From assembly GCA_903813345.2 (NCBI GenBank), contig CAIIXF020000003.1:21840931-21904930 (forward strand): a DNA stretch of 64,000 nt, in the 5' to 3' direction. Made by a program: the position numbers and the translations under genes. Each line of letters starts with the position of its first letter. Position 1 is the stretch's first letter. Positions 14,001 through 22,146 of the stretch are shown here, in pieces. The notes beneath the pieces are model-generated. The model had not been told where the DNA came from. It did not search any database and worked only from the letters and a program-made list of their open reading frames with translations. The stretch comes from Owenia fusiformis (lineage: Eukaryota > Annelida > Polychaeta > Sabellida > Oweniidae).

Positions 14001-17000
14001 CAGTTCTAGATTTTCGTACTAAGAATCATCCCTGAAAATTTGAAAATGATCTACCAAACAGTTCACCTGAAAACGCGTAGACAAGACTTTACAGACAAGA
14101 TTTTGACGGGTGATCCTGTCAAATGGTTAATCCCTGAGTAGACAATCCAAAATGGCCGACAATAAAAAAGTGATTATTAGTTTTAGCTGATTTCTTTTTA
14201 CAAAATTATCACATAAATACTGTAAACAATAACATAGGCTTTTACAACAAAGTACACCAGAAATTATTTATAAAGCTACGTAGTTAAAGTATGAAAACTC
14301 AAAAACAACGTTCAATATGATACAAAGTATTATAGCGTGCTAACTTTTCTTAAGACATTCAAAATGGCTGCCATGACTGAGCTAACAGGTCTTAGACCTA
14401 ATCAGATGTAGAATGAAGTGAGCTGAACAAGATTTTAAAGTTTTACAAGCAACCATGAAACCATTTTTCTTAATGTTTGCAGAAAGAGGAGGGAAAGCCC
14501 CAGAGTTTCAAGATGACAGACATAATTACCTCTCTTGCTTACCACCTTCGTTCGTTCGAATTTTCATCGGCTAGTTATAAAATACTACACTTCGATGGGA
14601 TGTTATAATTGATATAGGCATATTCCGTACACCTTTCTTTATCTTGATGTGAAATGAGAAGCTATGATATTGGTTAACATGCCAGAAATGAACATAATAT
14701 TATTCGAAGCGTATTTCGAAAATTTTGAAACCGCCATTGATGACGTCATTTGTTTGTCGACTTTTGACCAATCAGCGACCGTGTCATCTCAATACAGATT
14801 TACATTATAAGCGTATGTCATCTTTGAACCCTGGTGTTTCTCCCCCTCTGGTTTGCAGACAAGGATTTTAGCATTTGACTTCAAAATGGCCGACAGGAAG
14901 TAGGTATCAAGCTAAAAATTTTCGTTCACATCTGTATGTACTCATAAGTTATCCCTGAAAATTTATCTGTAGAGGTTTTGAAGAAAAGTGCCGGACCTAC
15001 GGACGGACGGACAGATGGACAGACAGATGCGCCTAGGCCGACAATATGGTCCCACACTATGTGAGGGGGGACATAAAAAATGGAGTAATTACAGTTAAAT
15101 TAACCTATAATACTGATTTTACATTATCTCACCTGGAGCATCCCTTCGAACATTTCGTGGTAGGTTGCTTTTTGGTCTGGCCCCTCCGTTTTGCACACCG
15201 TCCTCAACATCCATATTCTCAGGTAGTGTAGCAAGCCCAATGTCATAGTGCATCCCTCCAGTAACCCTTAAGGCGGCAGCTTCCATGTTTTTTATTGTGT
15301 TTTCAGGTCGGGCCCGGATACCATGGTTACCAGTATTAGTGGCGCCACCTGGTGAGTTTAATGACATTGGGGTTGATTCAGGGGCAGCACCTCTGACATC
15401 TCGAGGCTGAAGAAAAATTTCTCGTGGATTTTCATTTTCTTGGGGCAAAGGCTTTGAGTTGTTCACCTCATCATGAACAACAAGATCATTAGTTGGCACA
15501 TAGGGCTGTGGAGGTTGATTCCGTACTTGTTGCCGTGGTTGAGGTGAAATACCATCCCACTGTATTGCTTCCTTTGGAGTAAGACTCCTTGTAGCAACAT
15601 CTCCAGGTTCCAATATTCCCCTCTGTTGACCAGATATTGGAGGTCTCTGGTTGCTACCTATTAGAGACTCATCCTGTTCCTCTGGTTGCCTCTTTGTTGA
15701 ACCTGCAAAAAGTGAAGGCTCAATTTGTTCAATAATTATTGGGTCTCAGGTTTTCATGAATTTGAAAATAAGCAAAGTCAGGTTTTCTAACTTCTATGAA
15801 ACATATATTTCATGTACAAGACAAACATAAAAACTATGAACTTATCATAGTATGGTCACTCATTTGTTGTGACTTTATGAGCAATTCAGTATAACAAAGA
15901 AATCCTTAAAACTCAAATATATATTATATGTACACTGTATGTTGCTTCTTCTGCTCTCCCTAATGTTTTAAAGATACATGTTGATATAAGACAAACATAG
16001 AAAAATGGGATTAAATGTACCTCCATGAAGTCCCTTAGCTGCACCATCTGTACGAAGACCTCCTCTAGGTAACTGCTGATCACCTGATGCTACCATGTAA
16101 TCTAGAAATTCAGGCACAGGTGCATTGCCAGCCCTGGCAGCCTGTTCTTGGTAGTTTTGCTGAACTTGCTGTTGATTTTGCTGCTGTGCTACTGACTGCG
16201 ATTGTTGAGGCTGTATATGCCTGCCCTGTAACACATAAGTTCAGATAAATCCCATATTATCAAGATTACCATCAAAATGGTCAAACAAACAGAATTCTAC
16301 AAAGTACATGAAAAGCAAATAAAATTTATGAACTGTACCGATACAATGTACATTTTGATATGTTTGTTATATATTGTCACACTGTGATTGTTTATTTTTG
16401 AACTAGAACAGAGCATCTCCATGGAGTAGCAAATCCCAACAAAACATGTAAAGATAAATAGCAATGATCTTGAAAATTTCTTCTAGAACAGAGCTTCATT
16501 CCCCTTTTATGTAGTTACACTCATATGAAATTTAAATCAAATCCATCAGTGGTAATTGAAAATTACGAAAAATACCCATTTCGAAACTCAGCTGCCATCT
16601 TGAAAATTTCTTTGCACCATGCAGGGCTCATTTGTCCCTAGGCATGGTCATATAAATAAAATTTGGACAGAATCCCCTCACTGGGCATTTGAGTTACATA
16701 AATGGTGGCCATTTTGAAATTAAGCTGTCAACTTGAAAATTTCTTCTCAAGCAGTGCTTCTTTGTCCCTAGGCATCAGCATATAAAATAGGAACCAAATC
16801 CGTACACTGGTATTTGAGTTATCTACGTAGGAACAAGTATTTTATGAAAAATGGCAGCCATTTTGAAATTCAGTTGCTATTTTGAAAGTTTCTTCTTGAG
16901 CAGTGCTCCTTTGTCCCTTTGGGCACCAGCATATAAAATTTTAAGCTAATCAGTCAACTGATATTTTGTTTATCTAAGATTACATTCTTTTACAAAAAAT

Positions 17001-20000
17001 GGTGGCCATTTTGAAGTTCAGCTGCCATTTCGAAAAGATTTCTTGAGCAGAACTCCTGTGTCCGTCAACGAGTATTCGAAATATCAAAGATTACATTTTT
17101 ACAAAAAATCGTGGCCATTTTGAATTTAGCGGCCATATTAAAAATTCTTTCTCAAGCAGAGGTCCTACATCCATAAGATATAACCCTGTAAAGTTTGAAT
17201 CAAATTTGTCAACCAGTATTTGTGTTATCGCCTGGATAAACAGACATACAAACTGACAGCTTCTATATGTCCCTCAAACTTCGTTCAGTGGGATTCTGTT
17301 TGAAAATAAATGAATTGAATATGGGGTTGTACCATTTCCTGTAGCAACTGCACTGTAGCTATGTGCTGTGCATCCTCTGTCATGTACTCTGTCATACCCT
17401 TTTCTATGAAGTTCTTCAAAGCTGAAAAAGTGTTTCAATTTAATATATCATATATATTATGAGGTTATATAAATGGTTGATTCCGTATATCGTGTTTATA
17501 CTCAAGTGAGTATATGATATACAGGAACGAGTGAATATATCATATACTCACGAGAGTATAAGGATATACAGAATCAACCATTATAGCGATCTTATTATCC
17601 CACAGCGACGAATCTTTAATCAATAGAAGGTTAATCTAAATTCAGCAGTTGTATATCAAGTCGAGGAGTTGTATACGTTGCCGAGGAGTTGCATACGCTA
17701 TCCCGGAGTTGTATATCGTTTTCAAGAGTTATATACGATGAGTGTTGGTTTTATATTGCAGTTATACAATGCTATTATACAATCATATAACATGCCTTAC
17801 CTTCAAATGTTGGTCGTGTCTCGGGATTTGGACTCCACGATGCCATCATCATGTCACACAAGAACTCTGGGAAGTTATTAGTAATGGATACCATATTTGG
17901 TCTTTCACCTCCTGTTACCATCCTTGTTACCTCAAATGCATTTCGGCCTGAAATATTCATCAGTTCCATTATATCATGTGGGGATTTTCTAAGTCAACAG
18001 GTAAGGCGTGATCAAAAAAGAATTTATGCTTTAAATTGACCTAAATGGTAATTTGAAACAATATTTTGAAAATATTTTGAAACAATAATTTGAAAAACAT
18101 ATCATGAATCTTTTTTTTAATAGGTTTTTAATTTCAAGGAGGGAAAAAGTATTAATTTAAAAAATCTAATATGACTGAATAAACTCATACGAATAGTGAC
18201 CTGACAGATTGAATGGTTTACCTTGGTATGGCTGTTTCCCATTAGACCCTATCTCCCATAGGGTTATCCCGAATGCATAGACATCATGGTATTTCTCTGG
18301 AGGGCCTTGTAAGTTACGCCATCTTTCAGGTGATGTGTGGGTGAATGAACCAAACTTGTTGAGCTCTGCACTCAATCTTGTGCTATGGCGTTGCGTGTAT
18401 GTCTTCCACTGGGAGAGACCAAAATCCGCAATCTGAAAATATGGTTTTGAAAAGCATTGTTTTACAATTTACTATGCCATATTTAGTGAGAAGTGGTTTA
18501 GACGCATGTTTTATGCTGTACATATGTGCATAATAAATCTGTTACGTGGTTTTCCAGGAATCGCAATGACAAGAAAGTGAGATGCCACCTGCCCACCCGT
18601 CAAGCTGACGACAATATCGTACCTTTTTAGGTACGATAAAAAGAATCATGATTATTGCTATCTCACCTTATTTATTTCTCAATGGGATGATAATTTACAT
18701 GTCAATCCTAATTTTTTTATATTTTGGTCAAATATGTACATATTTTATCCTTTTAGTAAAGGAGAAATAGATTTTCACCAAACTTATTTCGCTTGTGAAT
18801 ATGTGAATCCTTATTTTAATTTATGGGGCCAGGTCTTGCATCATTTTTACTGATGCCAATATCAAGTGGGTTTAACAAAAAACTGAATATCGGAACACCT
18901 CTCTAATCGGAACACCTCTCAATGTGAACACTTTTTGGTTAAATATTTTGATCTGCTGCAGACTTTCATGTTAAAGAAACCTTGAAAAGTGTCCATCTGC
19001 CAATGCCAATCTGAACACTTTTGGTTGATGGTCCCAGTGGCATTCGGTTAAGACAGGTTTTACTGTACTTTAATTAATAATGAAAAACAGTGATATACTG
19101 AACTGGCCCCTATTATAATACATACCTTTATGTCAAAAGCATCAGTAACCAACAAGTTGGCAGCTCTGAGATCCCGATGACAAATAGTAGGTACATTCGT
19201 GTGAAGGTAATTCATTCCCAATATTGTCTTATACACAAACTTCACTATGATTGGCAGAGGAACTTGACGCTTCTTCAAAAAGCTATCCAATGATCCGTTT
19301 GCGATGTATTCAAACAAAATAGCATACATTCCTGGTTCCATGATGACACCAAGAATACGTAAGATGTTTTCATGCTGCAGCTTCGCCATCTTTTCTGCTT
19401 CATTAAGTAACTTCTTTTTCTCACTGGAAATTCATAAATATTCAATCATCATAAATCTTGAGTCATCTTGGTCTTAACACTATGATGTCATAAGGGAATA
19501 CCTACATGTAGTATTGAAACTAGGAGTCCCGAGATTAATCGAATTAATCGATAAATCGGCTCGTTTTGTAGCGATCCGAGTGAATCAATCTTGTGGCTAT
19601 AATATCGCTGATATCGATTATCGTTCTGAAAGAGATTTAAGTCTATACATGCCTTATTTTGGTCTAGAAATGGAGAAAATGTCAGCTGTCGAACAGTTTG
19701 TTTATTTTTTTCTGGATCTATGACACGCCGCATATCAAAATACGAGCGTCGCCTTAATTTAGATTTCTGGTCAATTCCCAACACCGAAAAAAATGCGAAC
19801 ATTAAACTAATTTATTAATATCTTCAACAAACAGGGATTAAAATAAGCCAGCTTTACTTTTTGACATTTTAGTAGCGAAGTAAGAGACCAAGCTATATAA
19901 ACATCCGTATTCTGCCATTTTTAATTAGTTCGAAATGTTCATTTTTTATTTTCATTGCCGTTCAACAAATTACCGAAATTGTGTTGGTGGAGTTGTGTAT

Positions 20001-22146
20001 ATTTCAGTCAAATTCGCGTACAGTATTATTTTAATATTGACTTCCTTGCTTTATGAATTGAATCGAATCATTAATCGAATCGTTAGGTAAATATCGAGAT
20101 TTGAATCGAATCGGTGAAAAATGAATCTTGGGACCCCAAATTGAAACCATAAAGAGTAAGACATAGTATACTATTTACTATTAAAGGTTAAATCTTGAGT
20201 CATCTTGGTCTTAAAACTATGAGGTCATAAGGGAATACCTACTGTAGTATTGAAACCATTAAGAGTAAGACATACAGGGTGTCCAATAAATAAAGTGAAA
20301 GATATTGTAACTTTCTTAATAATGTACCAATCTTGATTTTTACCTTTAGTCTGTGAATTTAAAGCGTCTTCTATTTGATTGGCCAGAGTTGTGGTTGCTA
20401 TACTATAGCAACTGAAACAACAAAAAGGTGGGGCAAGTTTGTTCACGTCACAACTTTCCAAAACATATTTATTCTTTCTGATAGTTTTATTCATACTCCC
20501 AGGTCTATTACTACCACAAATACAATATAAAACAGTCCTAAAGTCCCATTGTTATGAAAATAAGCTATTCAACATAATGTCCATCTCTAGCTATACACTT
20601 CTTATGCCTATTCACCCACTCTCTAAACACACTTTCAAACCCATTCTTGCCCATTTCCTGAAGTTTTGATACAACATGTGATCTGAGTTCATCAGTGCTT
20701 CCAAATTTATTTCCTCTCAAGTCACACTTGAGTTCTGCAATAAGTAATAATCATTGTGTGCAAGGTCTGGGGAATATGGAGGGTGTGCAAGTAGGGGTAG
20801 CCCCAGTGCCCTAATAAATTCACTAGTGAGCATAGCTGTGTGTGAACTCAGCAGATCACATGTCTTAGCAAGACTTCAGAAAATGGGCAAGAATGGGTTT
20901 GAAAGTGTGTTTAGAGAGTGGGTGAATAGGCATAAGAAGTGAATAGCTAGAGATGGACATTATATATGTTGAATAGCTTATTTTTATAACAATGGGACTT
21001 TAGGACTGTTTTTATATTGTATTTGTGGTAGTAATAGACCTGGGAGTATGAATAAAGCTATCAGAAAGAATAAATATGTTTTGGAAAGTTGTGACGTAAA
21101 CAAACTTGCCCCGCCTTTTTGTTGTTTCAGATGCTATAGCAATCACAACTCTGGCCAATCAAATAGAAGACGCTTTAGATTCACAGAATAAAGGTAAAAA
21201 CGTTTGGGCTAAAAACTCTGAAAATTTCATCAAGATTGGTGCAATATTAAGAAAGTTACAATATCTTTTACCTTATTTATTGGACACCCTGTAGAATACT
21301 ACATATTTACATTCAGACTGAACAGCTACATAGATAGTAAAACAATGTAGATATCCAATGCAGTCCATAATGAATGAGACAATAGAGATTCAGACTTACT
21401 CTTCAGATATTTGTTGAGCATCTTTTAGAACTTTAATAGCTTTCATTCCCCATTGTTTATGTTTTACCTAAAAAATAAAGATGTTTGTCACTTTATTTAT
21501 CAATGCTGTTTTGGAAAATGATGATCCACTCCTAGGTTTTTTGAGGTTTAACAAGTGCTATAGTTTTGCAACAAATGTTTAAAAATATAGATGTTACAGC
21601 TAATCTTAAGGCGCTGATAACCTTTAAAGCTTTATCAGAAATGATTAGTACTCTGTCTCCATCACAGGTTAAATGCATGAGTGTGCCAAGGGAAGACATT
21701 ATGTTGAAAAAGTAACTATAACAGTAACTATAGGGCACAGTTTATTAGGAAGTTATCATTAAATAATCAAACAATGTAGTTTAAATTATACTGCAGTTCA
21801 TCTGTAGGTACACTGTATCTTGAAAAAAGATAGAATTAAAAAAATTATACAGGAATATGTACATTTAATTTAACATAACTTTCAAATTGGCAATGTAGGA
21901 ATATGAATGTACTGTTCATGCTAGTGCATATCGTCCTATTAATCCAACATTATTTCTATTCAAAAGAACAAGCCACAAAACTTCAAAGGAACTACATGTA
22001 TTAACGTAACAAGTAATACTCTCAGGAAACTGACTTACCTTGAATACAGTGCCAAATCCTCCCTGTCCAAGTTTATCATCATCTGTATATGTGTCCAAAT
22101 CTGACCTCTTCACTATTGCAAAATGATGTTGTCTTTCGGCTGGCAT
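10811..22146 (-). CDS. RIPK1-like: RIPK1-like receptor-interacting protein kinase (kinase, RHIM, death domain), 13 coding exons
   Basis: Coding exons in gene order: 22146-22039, 21467-21400, 19423-19126, 18432-18222, 17947-17801, 17421-17333, 16225-16021, 15702-15133, 13116-13036, 12705-12587, 12295-12247, 11738-11475, 11094-10811. All have GT-AG junctions and every phase joins, giving 2,493 nt (830 aa plus TAA). The kinase lobe covers about residues 10-280: glycine loop LGQGGFG at 26-32, lysine of AIK at 48, probable helix-C Glu67, HRD 141-143, DFG 161-163 and an SPE in place of APE. A Gln/Pro-rich linker follows. The RHIM core IQIGNNNFM is at 665-673 and a death domain fills about 745-825. 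In vertebrates this order defines RIPK1, which switches between NF-kB signalling, apoptosis and necroptosis by RHIM amyloid and death-domain assembly. Human RIPK1 is 671 aa; the extra length lies mainly in the linker. The catalytic loop HRDLRAAN is Src-like. Orthology is inferred from the architecture and from RHIM and death-domain similarity. Confidence 0.93.
11244..11450. mobile_element. Short TIR element (hAT-like ends) in the last intron of the RIPK1-like gene
   Basis: Inverted ends CAGTGGTCTCC and (opposite strand) CAGTGATCTCC are flanked by an exact 5-bp direct repeat CTTTG (11239-11243 and 11451-11455). The 207-bp body repeats the phrase 'tgcacccac' three times. The CAGTGGT end resembles hAT-type ends, but hAT normally makes 8-bp duplications, so the superfamily is uncertain. 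Confidence 0.7.
11475..11738 (-). CDS. RIPK1-like: Exon 12 of the RIPK1-like gene: RHIM
   Basis: This exon encodes the RIP homotypic interaction motif. The key tetrad is I-Q-I-G at residues 665-668 within NIQIGNNNFMVVG, preceded by IYN as in vertebrate RIPK1. RHIMs stack into amyloid-like filaments joining RIPK1, RIPK3, TRIF and ZBP1. About 50 residues later a related Gly/Asn/Ile-rich stretch (GNINIQGTNINLGG) could extend the amyloid core, though it lacks the tetrad. Acceptor TTTTCTAG and donor GTAAG are both present. Confidence 0.9.
12587..13116 (-). CDS. RIPK1-like: Exons 9-10 of the RIPK1-like gene: acidic linker
   Basis: Two short exons (13116-13036 and 12705-12587) encode a charged, low-complexity linker between the kinase and the RHIM. 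No domain was recognised. The second exon is acidic and then Lys-rich (DDLPDYVDEDMEDD followed by KEKEEAKKK). Phases of 1 in and 1 out, then 0, match the neighbours exactly. Exon 11 (12295-12247, 49 nt) follows. Confidence 0.8.
13725..14160. repeat. Three-copy degenerate tandem repeat, unit about 160 bp
   Basis: The phrase GTAGACAAGACTTTA recurs at about 13760, 13923 and 14078. Each copy also carries 'aaaatggc', a 'cagaatgc.aaaaa' segment and 'ccctgaaaatttgaaa'. It lies in the 2-kb intron between exons 9 and 8 of the RIPK1-like gene. Confidence 0.75.
14480..15065. repeat. Dispersed repeat family A, copy 1
   Basis: This segment ('agagtttcaagatgacagacataattacctctcttgc...' in sense) recurs in diverged form at about 40620-40925 and 47530-47800 (+) and, as a short inverted piece, at 28080-28155. 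Shared landmarks include a 'cgtatgtc(a/t)tctttgaa' block and an 'aataatattattcgaagcgt' block. It ends in a GGAC-rich run (gacggacggacag) and 'ccgacaatatggtcccac', common at ends of dispersed repeats in marine invertebrates. No coding capacity was found. Confidence 0.7.
15133..16225 (-). CDS. RIPK1-like: Exons 7-8 of the RIPK1-like gene: Gln/Pro-rich intermediate region
   Basis: Exon 7 (16225-16021) is Gln-rich (QQQNQQQVQQN). Exon 8 (15702-15133, 570 nt) is Pro/Asn-rich with no recognised domain. In vertebrate RIPK1 the equivalent intermediate region carries ubiquitination and caspase-8 cleavage sites; I cannot identify equivalents here. This region accounts for most of the extra length over human RIPK1. 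Acceptors TTTTTGCAG and GTGTTACAG and the donors are clear. Confidence 0.85.
16440..17260. repeat. Degenerate tandem repeat, unit about 140 bp, family B
   Basis: About five diverged units, each with 'tggc(c)attttgaa', 'ttcttcttgagcag', 'tttgtccctaggca', 'cagcatataaaatt' and 'gtatttgagttatc' segments. It is located between exons 7 and 6 of the RIPK1-like gene. The same family occurs in opposite orientation at 47870-48470. Confidence 0.8.
17470..17584. repeat. Near-perfect palindrome in the RIPK1-like gene
   Basis: 'aatggttgattccgtatatc' on the left is mirrored by 'gatatacagaatcaaccatt' on the right, with 'gagtatatgatata' and 'tatatcatatactc' around the centre near 17530. The arms are about 55 bp, enough for a long hairpin in the intron between exons 6 and 5. 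Confidence 0.85.
17645..17744. repeat. Five-copy 20-bp tandem repeat
   Basis: Units of the type 'gagttgtatacgttgccgag' follow directly after the palindrome, five imperfect copies in about 100 bp, each with GAGTTGTATA or a close variant. Confidence 0.75.
17801..18432 (-). CDS. RIPK1-like: Exons 4-5 of the RIPK1-like gene: kinase activation segment and C-lobe
   Basis: Exon 4 (18432-18222) opens with IADFGLSQW, then HTSPERW as the APE-equivalent and DVYAFGITLWEI, the F-helix Asp motif. Exon 5 (17947-17801) has ERPNM, then FLCDMMMASWSPNPETRPTF, the conserved C-lobe W.xxP..RPTF motif with its helix-I arginine. All elements of an active kinase C-lobe are present. Confidence 0.93.
18535..18645 (-). 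repeat. Dispersed repeat C, inverted copy
   Basis: The stretch containing 'gacaagaaagtgaga', 'gtcaagctgacgacaatatc' and 'gtaccttttt.aggtac' is the reverse complement of 40935-41050. It ends in a small hairpin (ttatcgtacctaaaaa/gtacgat). It sits in an intron of the RIPK1-like gene. Confidence 0.7.
18885..19070. repeat. Repeat with a CAGTAAAACCTG-type end
   Basis: Contains 'cggaacacctctc', 'gaacacttttggtt' and the terminal 'aagacaggttttactgta'. This is the same family as the complete short element at 37409-37569 and the fragment at about 35640-35710. Confidence 0.6.
19126..19423 (-). CDS. RIPK1-like: Exon 3 of the RIPK1-like gene: kinase core with HRDLRAAN loop
   Basis: Encodes helix C (E67 in NEAEKMAKLQHENILR), the hinge (ILFEYIANGSLDSFL) and the catalytic loop HRDLRAANLL. 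The catalytic Asp143 and the Asn148 magnesium ligand are present. The Lys normally two residues after the Asp in Ser/Thr kinases is replaced by RAA, as in Src-type tyrosine kinases. Vertebrate RIPK1 instead has a Lys-Pro-Glu-Asn loop. Confidence 0.93.
19446..20273. repeat. Local direct duplication of about 85 bp, one copy split by the hAT-like MITE
   Basis: 'aaatcttgagtcatcttggt...gggaatacctac...tagtattgaaacc...aagagtaagacata' occurs once as 19446-19520 plus 20140-20166 (interrupted by the element) and again, intact, at 20190-20273. The duplication is therefore visible on both sides of the insertion. Confidence 0.75.
19521..20139. mobile_element. hAT-like MITE with 8-bp target duplication
   Basis: An exact 8-bp direct repeat ATTGAAAC (19513-19520 and 20140-20147) flanks inverted ends TAGGAGTCCCGAGATT and (opposite strand) TTGGGGTCCCAAGATT, 13 of 16 matching. 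The interior holds inverted runs of 'attaatcga'/'tcgattaat'. An 8-bp duplication is the hAT-superfamily signature. The copy is 619 bp and has no transposase. The flanking host sequence is itself duplicated (next repeat entry). Confidence 0.8.
20275..21291. mobile_element. Palindromic mariner derivative with transposase fragments
   Basis: The 1,017-bp element is bounded by TA (20273-20274 and 21292-21293) and by perfect inverted ends CAGGGTGTCCAATAAATAA. The arms pair over about 430 bp. Both encode the transposase C-terminus (FESVFREWVNRHKKCIARDG): the left arm on the minus strand (about 20690-20575) and the right arm on the plus strand (about 20870-20942). The minus strand near 20790-20735 also has PYSPDLAHNDYYL, the mariner motif holding the third catalytic Asp. 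It is a foldback derivative, non-autonomous, located in an intron of the RIPK1-like gene. Confidence 0.85.
21400..22146 (-). CDS. RIPK1-like: Exons 1-2 of the RIPK1-like gene: start codon and kinase N-lobe
   Basis: The ATG at 22146-22144 is the first in the exon and is preceded by an A-rich leader. Exon 1 (22146-22039) encodes 36 residues ending in LGQGGFGTVFK, the glycine loop, and then donor GTAAGT. Exon 2 (21467-21400) encodes VKHKQWGMKAIKVLKDAQ, including the ATP-binding Lys48. No signal peptide is present, consistent with a cytosolic kinase. Confidence 0.9.
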
